Assembly (NCBI RefSeq): GCF_019801015.1
Contig: NZ_JAHVJZ010000006.1
Location: 1-64,000 of the forward strand
Source of the DNA: Marinobacter nauticus
GTDB lineage: Bacteria > Pseudomonadota > Gammaproteobacteria > Enterobacterales > Shewanellaceae
Direction of reading: 5' to 3'
DNA: 64,000 nt
The notes under the pieces were generated by a model. It was given only the letters and a program-made list of their open reading frames with translations, ran no database searches and was not told where the DNA came from. A program made the position numbers and the translations under genes. Below, piece after piece: positions 8,953 through 17,255 of this stretch (positions within the stretch are counted from its first letter, which is position 1; every line of letters begins with the position of its first letter).

Positions 8953-9393
8953 CTAAATGATCAGGGGCAATAACAATGAATCCGCAACCAGCTCAGCGGT
9001 CAGATAGCCGATCGCCCCCGGTGTGGACTCCAGCACCTCACGCATCTCCTGCTCCGTCGCGACCGTAACCGGCCGATCACCGGGCATGGAAAACCGGGCG
9101 GCTTTCCAGGTTCGCTCCAGCTGGTACGGCAATAACCCCAGGTAAGCCCGGCAGAATTGATGATGAGTCGGGTGCTGACTCGGCAAGACCACAACGGTCA
9201 CGGTGCTGCCGTCCGGCCAAACCAGCTGCTTTAACGAAAAGATGGCCCGCAACTGGTCTAAAGAGACGGCTTTGGCATCCACGCTGCCATTCATAACCAC
9301 CTGCACGGTTTCTCCCGGCTCGGCCGCTTTTACGGTAAAACCCATTGTCAGCACGCCACCCAGCAGAGCGGCCAACAGCGCAAACTTTCCCAT
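8953..9393 (-). CDS. PstS-like periplasmic binding-fold protein, short form
   Basis: The 146-residue product has a signal peptide (LLAALLGGVLTMGFTVKAA) and then a compact fragment resembling the phosphate-binding PBP-like family: VVMNGSVDAKAVSLDQLRAIFSLK, VVVLPSQHPTHHQFCRAYLG, and GAIGYLTAEL. Stand-alone short proteins of this type occur near signalling genes. The ATG at 9393 has GGAG seven bases upstream and is preferred over a GTG at 9408. The gene lies 145 bp upstream of the GGDEF-EAL gene on the same strand, so it may supply a ligand-binding partner for that receptor's periplasmic domain. That link is inference. Confidence 0.75.
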   Translation of the reverse strand: MGKFALLAALLGGVLTMGFTVKAAEPGETVQVVMNGSVDAKAVSLDQLRAIFSLKQLVWPDGSTVTVVVLPSQHPTHHQFCRAYLGLLPYQLERTWKAARFSMPGDRPVTVATEQEMREVLESTPGAIGYLTAELVADSLLLPLII

Positions 9394-9559
9394 CCCTGGA
9401 CTCCGCACTTGTTGTGTTTAATGAGTAGCTTAGCGCAATGAAAAATGAAGCCAATTCATTCCAAACCGATTCACACCAGCTCCCTCATCCGCTTCAGATT
9501 CGCTCCAGCCCCATCGGCAGAGGTATACTTGAGCTCCCTGTTTTTCTTGCACAACCGCT

Positions 9560-10585
9560 ATGTCCCTGACCAACTCCAGCCAGCTGGTACTCAAACACCA
9601 GGACCGCCTTCCGCAACAACTGCTTCTGCTCAATGCCGATGGCGATAGCCTGCCCCAGGCTCTGATTGAGGCCGGCAAGCAGATCCGCATCCTGACCTCT
9701 GATTTTCTCAACCATCAGCGGCTGGCTGCCCGCCACCGGGATACGGAGTTGCACTTTGGTTTCGATGGCCAGGGCATTGAGGCGAACGCCGCGATCCTGC
9801 GTATCCCCAAAGCCCGGGAGCAACTGCGCTACCTTGCAGCGGTTGCCTGTGCGGTCCTGCCGGAGGGGGCGCCGGTCTATCTGGTTGGCGACAACAAAGG
9901 CGGGATCCGCAGTGCCGGGAAAACGGTTCAGCAATGGCTGGGCAACTGCCCCAAGCTGGCGTCTGGCAACCACTGTCAGTTGCTGGAAGGACGCGTGCAG
10001 AAGCACGACGCACTCGACCTGTCCCAGTGGTGGCTTGGCTACGAGGTGGAGACCCCGGACGGCCCGTTGTCGCTGGCCTCGCTGCCCGGCGTATTCAGTC
10101 ACGGTGAGTTGGATCCGGGCACCGAGCTGCTGCTGGCCCACCTGCCGAAGCGTCCGGTCGGACGGGTGCTGGATTTCGGCTGTGGCGATGGCGTGATCGG
10201 CGCTTTTCTGGCACGACGGAATCCGGAAATTGAACTGGAGATGGTGGACATCAACGCCATGGCTCTTGCCGCCAGTCAGCAGACCCTGGCGCAAAATGGC
10301 CTGAGCGGTAAGGTGTACCCCTCCAACGGGTTGGCACAGGTTGAAGGTCAGTTCGATCTGATCGTGTCCAATCCGCCGTTTCATCATGGGGCCGATCAAA
10401 CCTTCGATACTGCGCGCCAATTCATCCGGGATGCCGCCAAAGCCCTGAAGCCCGGCGGCCAATTGATCATCGTGGCCAACCATCATCTGCCCTACGGCGA
10501 TGATCTTGCTCACGCTTTCGGTCGGGTGAATACCGTGGCAGCGAATAACAAGTTCAAAATCTACGCAGACAGCAAAAATATCTGA
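9560..10585 (+). CDS. rsmC: 16S rRNA (guanine-1207-N2)-methyltransferase RsmC
   Basis: The 341-residue protein has the two-domain RsmC architecture: a degenerate N-terminal methyltransferase-like half and an active C-terminal half with the SAM-binding motif RVLDFGCGDGVIGAFLA (about 202-218) and the catalytic NPPFHHG (about residues 271-277). It methylates G1207 of 16S rRNA in the small subunit. Length matches the family. It stands alone, divergent from the PstS-like gene, and ends 10 bp before the -35 box of the tRNA-Leu operon. Confidence 0.95.
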   Translation: MSLTNSSQLVLKHQDRLPQQLLLLNADGDSLPQALIEAGKQIRILTSDFLNHQRLAARHRDTELHFGFDGQGIEANAAILRIPKAREQLRYLAAVACAVLPEGAPVYLVGDNKGGIRSAGKTVQQWLGNCPKLASGNHCQLLEGRVQKHDALDLSQWWLGYEVETPDGPLSLASLPGVFSHGELDPGTELLLAHLPKRPVGRVLDFGCGDGVIGAFLARRNPEIELEMVDINAMALAASQQTLAQNGLSGKVYPSNGLAQVEGQFDLIVSNPPFHHGADQTFDTARQFIRDAAKALKPGGQLIIVANHHLPYGDDLAHAFGRVNTVAANNKFKIYADSKNI

Positions 10586-10594
10586 AAAACGTTA

Positions 10595-10622
10595 TTGACC
10601 GATTCTGAAATCTCCCTATAAT
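10595..10622 (+). promoter_or_regulatory. Strong sigma-70 promoter of the tRNA-Leu operon
   Basis: TTGACC at 10595-10600 and a perfect TATAAT at 10617-10622 are separated by 16 bp. The bases just downstream are GC-rich (GCGCCCCC), the discriminator typical of stable-RNA promoters under stringent (ppGpp) control. The first tRNA starts at 10655. Confidence 0.85.
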
Positions 10623-10654
10623 GCGCCCCCGTAGCAACGACGATGCATCGCAGA

Positions 10655-10741
10655 GCAGATGTGGCGGAATTGGTAGACGCGCTAGCTTCAGGTGCTAGTG
10701 TCTTAACGGACGTGGGAGTTCAAGTCTCCCCATCTGCACCA
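10655..10741 (+). tRNA. tRNA-Leu (anticodon CAG), copy 1
   Basis: The 87-base class II tRNA has a GCAGATG/CATCTGC acceptor stem, D-loop AATTGGTAGACGC, anticodon stem CTAGC/GCTAG with loop TTCAGGT (anticodon CAG, reading CUG), a variable arm TGTCTTAACGGACG, T-arm GGGAGTTCAAGTCTCCC and an encoded CCA. It differs from copy 3 by one base in the variable arm (TCTT against TCCT). Confidence 0.97.
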
Positions 10742-10758
10742 TCGACGTTGATTACATT

Positions 10759-10845
10759 GCACGAGTGGCGGAATTGGTAGACGCGCTAGCTTCAGGTGCT
10801 AGTGTCCTAACGGACGTGGGAGTTCAAGTCTCCCCTCGTGCACCA
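10759..10845 (+). tRNA. tRNA-Leu (anticodon CAG), copy 2
   Basis: The body is the same as the neighbouring copies but the acceptor stem is GCACGAG/CTCGTGC. The acceptor change is compensated on both sides, so the stem is intact. CCA is encoded. A 17-base spacer separates it from copy 1. Confidence 0.97.
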
Positions 10846-10850
10846 CATTT

Positions 10851-10937
10851 GCAGATGTGGCGGAATTGGTAGACGCGCTAGCTTCAGGTGCTAGTGTCCT
10901 AACGGACGTGGGAGTTCAAGTCTCCCCATCTGCACCA
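10851..10937 (+). tRNA. tRNA-Leu (anticodon CAG), copy 3
   Basis: An 87-base tRNA with GCAGATG/CATCTGC acceptor stem, CAG anticodon and encoded CCA. Only five bases separate it from copy 2. It is followed by a rho-independent terminator, closing a three-gene tRNA operon. Confidence 0.97.
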
Positions 10938-10947
10938 AATTTGAGAA

Positions 10948-10975
10948 CCCTGGCCCTAAAAGGCCGGGGTTTTTT
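10948..10975 (+). terminator. Rho-independent terminator of the tRNA-Leu operon
   Basis: An eight-pair stem CCCTGGCC / GGCCGGGG (one G-T pair) with a six-base loop is followed by six T residues. Confidence 0.88.
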
Positions 10976-11047
10976 GCTTTACCTGAAATATCCTCCCGTT
11001 ATACTGGCTCGGCGCTAAAAATCTTAACCAACTCACTCAATTAGGCC

Positions 11048-12709
11048 ATGCTCAGTAACTCCAACCTCATTTTGGATGAGGCGCAAGATGCGGTCTGCAT
11101 CGACCTGATCCCAGCCAAAAGCGGCAACCTCAGCACTGCACAGTTTCGGGAGTTGCTGAACAGCAGTGCCTTCGCCAGCTTTGCGTTGCTGGAAGACGAG
11201 GTTGAGCAGGGCTTAAAAGATCTGTTCACTCGGGCTCAGGGAGAGAATGCGGACACCCCCTTCCGCATCCGTGTTGCCGAACGTCGCAACGGCCAGTGGC
11301 GACTGACGCTCTCTACCGATCAGATGAGCCTGCGTGCCGAGTTGGTGTCACCGGAAGGGGGCAAAGCCGCCAGTTTTGCTCAGCTGCTTGATGCCCTTCA
11401 GGAGCTGGGCGTCAGCCAAGGCCTGCTCCGCCCCGCCATCGACGAACTGATTCAGGAAGGCGCCCGCGGCGCACCCGGCAGCAGTGTCTCCGCAGAGATT
11501 GCCCGGGGACGCTCTCCCCGCCATGGCGAACACGCTCGTCTGGAGCGACTGGTGCCCCTGGCCCGAGAGCGGATGCTCCGGCCCCAGGAGCAGGACGGTG
11601 GCAAAGTCGACATGCGCGATCTGGGCTCCGTCATCATGGTGCGCCCCGGCCAGCCGCTGATGCGTCGTCACCCCTCCACTCCTGCTCAGGACGGCTACAC
11701 CGTTACCGGCAAACCGCTTAAAGCCAAGCCAGGAAAAGACCTGGCGATGCAGCCCGGCAAAGGCACCGAGCTCGACCCCCAGAACAGCAACCTGCTGCGT
11801 GCCACCCAATCCGGCCAGCCCGTAGAAAGCCGCAACGGCATGGCCGTTGACGAGGTGCTGACCGTTAAGTTGGTCGACGCTAAACATGGCCACATCGATT
11901 ACGAAGGCTCGGTGATGATTCAGGGCGAAGTGGCGGAAGGGATGCGCATCCGTGCCACCGGTGACATCACCGTGGGGGGATTCGTAGATGGCGCCCGCCT
12001 GGAAGCCGGCGGCGACATCGTGGTGAACCAGGGCGTAGTGGGCCGTCATCGTGACGATGGCAGCCTGACCTGCAGCCTGATCGCCAAAGGCCAGATCGCG
12101 GCCCGCTTTGTTCAATACACTCTGCTCGACAGTGGCAGCGACATCTCCGTTGAGCGCCAATTGATGCACAGCCACGTGCACTGCCGCGGCACTCTGAAAG
12201 TGGGGGATGAGCAAGGCCGGAAAGGCGATTTGGTGGGCGGCGAGATCCGCTGCTCCGGCCCGGTTGAGGCGGTGAACCTGGGTGCCCGCGCGGGCACCCA
12301 TACCCGCCTGATATTGGGCGACAGCATTCAGGACCTTAAAACCCAGCACGAGCGTCTGGCCCAGAAACTGAAGGCGTTAGAAGACCAGGCGATGAAACTG
12401 CGCCTGGCACAGCGCAAGCTGACGCCGGTGCCGGAATCCGGTGTTGACCCGTTGCAGAGCCTGCGCCAACAGCTGACATTGGGACGGGAGCGTGTCGATG
12501 CTCAGCATGCGGCGTTTCTGGAGCAGCAAACCCTGCTCAGCGGTGAGATTGAGCGGTTTTTCGATCGGGTTCAAATCACCGTACGAGCCAAACTCTTTCC
12601 CCGGGTGGAATGTGAGATTGGCCCGGCCCAGGGACAATCTCAGAAAGAAACCGGCCCCAGCCTGCTGCGCAACCAGGAAGGCAAGTTCACCATATCGCCC
12701 CTGGTATAA
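11048..12709 (+). CDS. DUF342 / FapA-family protein
   Basis: The 553-residue protein matches the DUF342 (flagellar assembly protein A-like) family. The diagnostic central region is the Gly-rich beta-helix repeat stretch about residues 270-430 (HIDYEGSVMIQGEVAEGM, ITVGGFVDGARLEAGGDI, NQGVVGR, ISVERQLMHSHVHCRGTL), followed by a coiled coil (about 430-515) and a basic C-terminal end. A positively charged loop VMVRPGQPLMRRHPSTPAQDG precedes the repeats. There is no signal peptide or membrane helix, so it is probably cytoplasmic. No flagellar genes are nearby, so the biological role stays open. Confidence 0.85.
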   Translation: MLSNSNLILDEAQDAVCIDLIPAKSGNLSTAQFRELLNSSAFASFALLEDEVEQGLKDLFTRAQGENADTPFRIRVAERRNGQWRLTLSTDQMSLRAELVSPEGGKAASFAQLLDALQELGVSQGLLRPAIDELIQEGARGAPGSSVSAEIARGRSPRHGEHARLERLVPLARERMLRPQEQDGGKVDMRDLGSVIMVRPGQPLMRRHPSTPAQDGYTVTGKPLKAKPGKDLAMQPGKGTELDPQNSNLLRATQSGQPVESRNGMAVDEVLTVKLVDAKHGHIDYEGSVMIQGEVAEGMRIRATGDITVGGFVDGARLEAGGDIVVNQGVVGRHRDDGSLTCSLIAKGQIAARFVQYTLLDSGSDISVERQLMHSHVHCRGTLKVGDEQGRKGDLVGGEIRCSGPVEAVNLGARAGTHTRLILGDSIQDLKTQHERLAQKLKALEDQAMKLRLAQRKLTPVPESGVDPLQSLRQQLTLGRERVDAQHAAFLEQQTLLSGEIERFFDRVQITVRAKLFPRVECEIGPAQGQSQKETGPSLLRNQEGKFTISPLV

Positions 12710-12804
12710 ATCCGTCCGCTTTCCCAGAGAGCTGATGGCATTATGCTTGCTTATCCCCTAATTCATCTTGGAATGTGACGACATTCTGTCGCTCGGGAGA
12801 TCCG

Positions 12805-13410
12805 ATGGCCCAATTTCTTGCTCTGCTTCGACAACTGCCGGTTGGCCCGATTCTGGGTCAGCTTGCCATGTGGACCCTGCTGGCCAGCCTGGCTCTGCTT
12901 TGGTTGCCCCTCTCCACATTGCAGTCACTGTTTCTAAAAGGCTGGGTTGAGAGCAACGGTTTCTGGCTGGGCCTGGGCGTAGTGGGGAGCGCCACATACC
13001 TGCTGGCCTGGGCATTGCGGCTGGGATTCGGCGAGCTGCTGACCCGCCAGAAGCGGGAGCGCCGTAGAGCTCAGATCAGCGAAAAGCTGACGGTGTTGGA
13101 CGGCTCTGAGCGCGCCGTATTGAGGGAGTTCTTCCTGCAGAGCAAATCGATGGTGGCGATGCCGTTGAACCACCCCGCCGTTGAAGAGCTCAAGTCTTCA
13201 GGGGTACTGGAACAGGTGGGCAATGTGGAGCATTACGCCATTGAGGGCCCGGTCGCCACCATGAAGATCGCCGCCACCGCCCGCTCCGGCCTGACCCGAC
13301 AGGCACTGCGTCTGCCGGAAGGCGCGCCGTCAGAAACACAACGGGCGGCCTTGCTGGCCGCCCGTCCGGAGTTTGCTAACAGCCTGGCCCGAAGCCGGCG
13401 CGCGGCTTAA
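12805..13410 (+). CDS. SieB-like (superinfection exclusion B family) membrane protein
   Basis: The 201-residue protein has two N-terminal membrane helices (about residues 18-38 and 50-72), a basic stretch (RQKRERRRAQ) and a cytoplasmic C-terminal domain with EFFLQSKSMVAMPLNHPAVEELKSSGVL, which resembles the chromosomal superinfection exclusion B family. The ATG at 12805 follows GGGAG and is preferred to an in-frame start at 12775. Members of the family are named for a phage P22 exclusion protein, but chromosomal homologues are untested. It ends with a 4-base overlap against the convergent TetR gene. No other phage gene is near. Confidence 0.62.
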   Translation: MAQFLALLRQLPVGPILGQLAMWTLLASLALLWLPLSTLQSLFLKGWVESNGFWLGLGVVGSATYLLAWALRLGFGELLTRQKRERRRAQISEKLTVLDGSERAVLREFFLQSKSMVAMPLNHPAVEELKSSGVLEQVGNVEHYAIEGPVATMKIAATARSGLTRQALRLPEGAPSETQRAALLAARPEFANSLARSRRAA

Positions 13411-14174
13411 AACGCCGCAACCATCGCCTGGTCTTCTTCGCTGGCGGAAAGCTGGTGCTCCACTTCCGCGATGATGCGCTGATAGGAGTCTTCCTGCAGT
13501 GGCCGCTGCCAATCCAGAGTGCCCACCAGAATGGCGAAGGCGGAGAAGATCTCACGGGTATCCAGCTGCTTTACGGCATTGCTCATCAGCGGATTGTGAA
13601 TCACGCCGGAAGCACCACGCTGGAAACAGGCCATCATGGCATGAAGGGTTTTCACCTCTTCGTCGGTGGCGTTCAGTTCACCCTGAATGCGCGCCCCTTC
13701 CACCACACGCAGAATCGCGGTGTAGAACTGCTCCAGGTACATTTTCAGTTCCTGAACCCGGTACTCACTGGCACGCTCAACCACCTTTGGCGCGCCGCCC
13801 AGGGTGTTGAAGCCCAGCGTCCAGGCAGAGCGGTTAACGGCCACGACAGCGCACAGATGCATGGCAACCCAACGCTCGGCAAAGCTCAGCTGACTGGTCA
13901 TAAAATGAGGCTGACGCTCCACCATCTGCTCGACGTGACGAGCAAAGATGGCGACCAACAGGTCCTCTTTACTGGAGAAGTGCTTATAGAGGGTTCCGGC
14001 ACTGCATCCCGCCAGGGGCGCCAGCTCGGAAAAGCGGAAGGACACCAGCCCCTGATCCCGGATCAGTTGCTCCGCCAGACGAATGAGTACCTGGTCCCGT
14101 TGCCGGAAACGGGTTTGAGTGGGAGAGCTCCAGCTGGACGTGCCGCTGGCCTCCATGGCCGACACAGTATGCAT
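13407..14174 (-). CDS. TetR-family transcriptional regulator
   Basis: The 255-residue protein has an N-terminal TetR helix-turn-helix (RDQVLIRLAEQLIRDQGL, then FRFSELAPLAGCSAGTLYKHF with SSKEDLL) and a large ligand-binding C-terminal domain of no recognised specificity. The ATG at 14174 has AAGG eight bases upstream, better than a GTG at 14207. The gene is convergent with the SieB-like gene and has no obvious divergent partner, so its target is not evident; autoregulation is likely from family habit. Confidence 0.85.
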   Translation of the reverse strand: MHTVSAMEASGTSSWSSPTQTRFRQRDQVLIRLAEQLIRDQGLVSFRFSELAPLAGCSAGTLYKHFSSKEDLLVAIFARHVEQMVERQPHFMTSQLSFAERWVAMHLCAVVAVNRSAWTLGFNTLGGAPKVVERASEYRVQELKMYLEQFYTAILRVVEGARIQGELNATDEEVKTLHAMMACFQRGASGVIHNPLMSNAVKQLDTREIFSAFAILVGTLDWQRPLQEDSYQRIIAEVEHQLSASEEDQAMVAAF

Positions 14175-14297
14175 GAGGATTGCCTTAACGCCGTTATCAG
14201 TGACCACACTCTACGTCCGGTTTCTTAACACAACTGTGCTCTGGGGCTAATTTTTTCTCTTAGAAGCGGGACAAAATGTCAAAATTGGAGCTAATGC

Positions 14298-14327
14298 ACA
14301 AAAAAGGGAGCTATTTTAGCTCCCTTT
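14298..14327 (-). terminator. Rho-independent terminator of asd
   Basis: On the minus strand an 11-bp stem AAAGGGAGCTA / TAGCTCCCTTT with a short loop is followed by a run of T. It starts nine bases after the asd stop and separates asd from the upstream region of the TetR gene. Confidence 0.85.
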
Positions 14328-14335
14328 GATTCCTC

Positions 14336-15442
14336 TTAATGCTGCTCATCGACGAGGATTCGTAACATTCGTCTCAACGGCTCCGCCGCTCCCCAAAGCA
14401 ACTGATCCCCCAGCGTAAAGGCAGCGAGGTATTCCGGCCCCATATTCAGCTTGCGCAAACGGCCAATTGGCACGCTCAGCGTGCCGGTGACTTTCGCTGG
14501 CGACAGCGCCTCAATACTGGCATCGCGCTGATTGGGGATAACCTTCACCCAGGGGTTGTGTGCCGCCAGCTTCTGTTCGATCACCTCCAGCGGCAGGTCC
14601 TGACGCAGCTTGATGGTCAATGCCTGGCTGTGGCATCGCATCGCGCCCACCCGCACACAGATGCCATCGATCGGCACATGGCCTTGCGGGTGGCCAAGGA
14701 TCTTATTGGCCTCCACCTGGGCTTTCCACTCTTCCCGGCTTTGGCCACTGGGCAGGGCGCTGTCGATCCAGGGGATCAGGCTGCCCGCCAGTGGTGCGCC
14801 AAACTGCGCTTTGGGAAACTCGTAACTGGCCAGGGTCTCGGTGATGGTGCGGTCGATATCCAGAATGGCACTGGCCGGGTTCTCCAGCGCGTCCGCAACG
14901 CTGTGATGCAGCGTGCCCATCTGGCTGATCAGTTCCTTCATATTGCGGGCGCCGGCACCGGAAGCGGCCTGGTAAGTCATCGGGCTGACCCACTCAATCA
15001 GGTCCTCCTCCAGCAGTCCGCCCAGCGCCATCAACAGCAAAGACACGGTGCAGTTACCACCGACAAAGGTACGCTGGCCACGGGCCAGGGCATCGTCAAT
15101 GACGGCACGATTAACCGGGTCGAGCACAATCACCGCGCCGTCATCCATGCGCAGCGCCGAGGCGGCATCGATCCAGTAGCCGTCCCAGCCACGGCTGCGC
15201 AGGTTGGCATACACCGCTTTGGTGTAATCGCCGCCCTGACAGGTCAGAATCACCGTCTGCTCCGCCAGGGCATCCAGGTCATAGGCGTCTTTCAACGGGT
15301 CGCCCTGCGGGCCGGTGACGCCCACCTGCGAGGTGGTAAAGAAGTTCGCCTCAATGTGCTGAAAGTCCCCCTCCTCTTCCATCCGCTGCATCAGCACGGA
15401 ACCCACCATGCCACGCCATCCAACCAGACCCACCTTCATCAT
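14336..15442 (-). CDS. asd: Aspartate-semialdehyde dehydrogenase
   Basis: The 368-residue enzyme makes aspartate semialdehyde from aspartyl phosphate with NADPH, the branch to lysine/diaminopimelate, threonine and methionine. Motifs are [18 protein letters not shown] (NADP-binding N-terminus), the catalytic [16 protein letters not shown] (Cys near residue 134), and [16 protein letters not shown] with the active-site His. AAGGAG lies 8 bases before the ATG at 15442; a GTG three codons upstream is less likely. It is monocistronic with its own terminator. I looked for a lysine riboswitch in the 220 bp upstream and could not support one. Confidence 0.96.
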   Translation of the reverse strand: MMKVGLVGWRGMVGSVLMQRMEEEGDFQHIEANFFTTSQVGVTGPQGDPLKDAYDLDALAEQTVILTCQGGDYTKAVYANLRSRGWDGYWIDAASALRMDDGAVIVLDPVNRAVIDDALARGQRTFVGGNCTVSLLLMALGGLLEEDLIEWVSPMTYQAASGAGARNMKELISQMGTLHHSVADALENPASAILDIDRTITETLASYEFPKAQFGAPLAGSLIPWIDSALPSGQSREEWKAQVEANKILGHPQGHVPIDGICVRVGAMRCHSQALTIKLRQDLPLEVIEQKLAAHNPWVKVIPNQRDASIEALSPAKVTGTLSVPIGRLRKLNMGPEYLAAFTLGDQLLWGAAEPLRRMLRILVDEQH

Positions 15443-15665
15443 GCCCTGCACTCCTTCATCGACCGTCTCATACTGCGGGATACTTACTCTAACCGCTCGC
15501 CCCCGCTGGAAAAAGAGACGATGAGACTGAGTTATAACCGTCGCCGGGGGTGGCGATAACCCAGAGAGAATGGGGCCTCAAAGGCCTGACCAGTACATTT
15601 TCTGCTCGACCAACCGCCAACAGGGTGTTACACCGATCAGGAGCGCGATGCAAAAGAGGTGAGTC

Positions 15666-15800
15666 ATGGCAGAAGTGGACGCTAAGCAGGAATCGACAGA
15701 CACCGCCGCCGACTGGCGCGATGGGCAACTGGGGCACCAATTGGTGGAATTGCTGGAAGAGGCCTATCAGAACCCCGACAGCGAAGCCTCCGGGGATTAG
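15666..15800 (+). CDS. Microprotein 1 of a tandem pair, WRDG motif, 44 residues
   Basis: The start ATG follows AGAGGTGAG, a good ribosome-binding site. The peptide is acidic: an unstructured N-terminus rich in D/E/T/A, then DWRDGQLGHQLVELLEEAY, then a short acidic tail. The core DWRDGxLGxxLVELLExA is shared with the next small gene at 15887, so the two are paralogues. This conservation between different nucleotide sequences is good evidence that both are translated. The core looks like one short amphipathic helix. I know no family for it. Divergent from asd; a promoter must lie within 15452-15660 but none is clear. Confidence 0.7.
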   Translation: MAEVDAKQESTDTAADWRDGQLGHQLVELLEEAYQNPDSEASGD

Positions 15801-15886
15801 ACCAAAGTCCAATGGAGCGACGACCGGCCCATTGCCTACCCTGACGGCTCACCCCGACGCGGCCCCACGTCAGAAAGAGGAAGCCC

Positions 15887-16012
15887 ATGACTGATCCACA
15901 GATCCCGACCAACCCGAGCGATGACACCCATTGGCGTGACGGCGATCTGGGCGCCGCGCTGGTGGAGCTGCTGGAATCGGCGATGACCCCGCCCGGCGGT
16001 GACGCTGAGTAA
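15887..16012 (+). CDS. Microprotein 2 of a tandem pair, WRDG motif, 41 residues
   Basis: The ATG follows AAAGAGGAAG and the peptide carries HWRDGDLGAALVELLESAM, matching microprotein 1 at W, R, D, G, L, G, L, V, E, L, L, E and A. The N-terminus (PQIPTNPSDDT) and tail (PPGGDAE) differ. It ends 18 bp before a bidirectional terminator shared with hpt, consistent with a two-gene transcript 15666-16012. Function unknown. The net charge is strongly negative and there is no membrane segment. Confidence 0.7.
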   Translation: MTDPQIPTNPSDDTHWRDGDLGAALVELLESAMTPPGGDAE

Positions 16013-16030
16013 GGTCAAACGTTCCAGTAC

Positions 16031-16058
16031 AAAAAAGGCGCCTTGCGGCGCCTTTTTT
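16031..16058. terminator. Bidirectional rho-independent terminator
   Basis: AAAAAAGGCGCC / GGCGCCTTTTTT with a TTGC loop works in both directions, closing the microprotein transcript on the plus strand and hpt on the minus strand. Confidence 0.92.
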
Positions 16059-16063
16059 AGTGC

Positions 16064-16609
16064 TTACTCGTCGTGGTGTACCACGGTCGCGATGTAAGGC
16101 AACTGACGGTAACGCTCGGCGTAATCGAGGCCGTAGCCGACCACAAACTCGTCCGGGATCTGAATGCCCACGTAGTCCACCGGTACGTCAGTAACACGAC
16201 GCTCAGGCTTATCCAGGAAAGTACAGATTTTCAGGCTGGCCGGCTCACGGGTCATCAGCAGTTCGCGGGTTTTGGCCAGGGTGCGGCCAGTGTCGATGAT
16301 GTCTTCAACCAGCATCACGTGACGGCCGTGAATGTTGTTGGCCAGATCCATCACGATCTTCACTTCACCGGAAGATTCGGTGCTGTTGCCGTAAGAGGAG
16401 GCGGTCATAAAGTCGAAGCGAATGTCGCCATTCAGGCGTCGCGCCAGATCGGTCATAAAGACCACTGAGCCTTTCAACAGTCCCACCAGCAGCAGGTTGT
16501 CCACGTCCGCGTAGTCGCGGTTAATCTGGTCAGCCAGTTTGTCCAGGATGGCGTTGATCTGGTCCTCGGAGATCATCTCCTTCAGACTGTGCTTCTTCAG
16601 TTCACTCAT
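16064..16609 (-). CDS. hpt: Hypoxanthine phosphoribosyltransferase
   Basis: The 181-residue purine salvage enzyme converts hypoxanthine (and guanine) plus PRPP to the nucleotide. The PRPP loop [14 protein letters not shown] is intact, as are [15 protein letters not shown] and the C-terminal [17 protein letters not shown]. Length matches the family. It is the last gene of mpl-ubiX-hpt and overlaps ubiX by eight bases, so it is probably translated by coupling. Confidence 0.96.
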   Translation of the reverse strand: MSELKKHSLKEMISEDQINAILDKLADQINRDYADVDNLLLVGLLKGSVVFMTDLARRLNGDIRFDFMTASSYGNSTESSGEVKIVMDLANNIHGRHVMLVEDIIDTGRTLAKTRELLMTREPASLKICTFLDKPERRVTDVPVDYVGIQIPDEFVVGYGLDYAERYRQLPYIATVVHHDE

Positions 16610-17255
16610 GGTCTTGGTTGCCGTTATTTGAGTCAGAGTTTGGACCGTAACCCCAGCGGGTCATCAGTCGATGTTCAATCTGGAGGTGGTCCAGGATACG
16701 AGCCACCATAAAGTCCACCAGGTCCGCAATGGATTGAGGCTGATGGTAGAAGCCGGGAGCCGCTGGCATCACCGTGGCCCCAAGCTGAGTCAGCTTAAGC
16801 ATGTGTTCCAGGTGAATGGCGTTGAAAGGGGTTTCCCTCGGCACCAGAATCAACTGGCCCCGCTCCTTCAACACCACATCCGCAGCACGCTCAATCAGGT
16901 TGTTACTCATGCCCGTGGCCACCGCCGCCAGAGTGCCGGTTGAGCAGGGGCAGATCACCATCCGCCGCGGGGCACCGGAGCCGGAAGCCACCGGGGAGAA
17001 CCACTCCTCTTTGCCGTAAACCCGCAGCTGGCCGGGCTTGGCGCAGTAACGCTCGCTCAGCAGGGCTTCACAGGCCTTGGGATTTCCGGGAAGGGAGAGC
17101 CCCTCCTCCTCCATCAGCACCACACGGGCCGCCGCTGAAATCATCAGGTGCACCTGCAGGCCGGATTGTAGCAAACAGTCCAGCAGGCGCAGCCCATAGG
17201 GGGCACCGGAGGCCCCGGTAAAGGCCAAAGTGATGGCTTGCTCACGCTTTGTCAT
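16602..17255 (-). CDS. ubiX: Flavin prenyltransferase UbiX
   Basis: The 217-residue flavoprotein makes prenylated FMN, the cofactor of the ubiquinone decarboxylase UbiD. Motifs are the N-terminal [17 protein letters not shown], the [33 protein letters not shown] block and [15 protein letters not shown]. The C-terminus (about 10 residues rich in N/D/S) extends over the hpt start. It overlaps mpl by four bases (ATGA), so mpl-ubiX-hpt form a tight operon although the three pathways differ. Confidence 0.95.
   Translation of the reverse strand: MTKREQAITLAFTGASGAPYGLRLLDCLLQSGLQVHLMISAAARVVLMEEEGLSLPGNPKACEALLSERYCAKPGQLRVYGKEEWFSPVASGSGAPRRMVICPCSTGTLAAVATGMSNNLIERAADVVLKERGQLILVPRETPFNAIHLEHMLKLTQLGATVMPAAPGFYHQPQSIADLVDFMVARILDHLQIEHRLMTRWGYGPNSDSNNGNQDHE

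Noticed and set aside
15452-15665. Lysine riboswitch upstream of asd
   Set aside because: I looked for the conserved riboswitch core and could not align it on the minus strand; only a possible promoter region is present.
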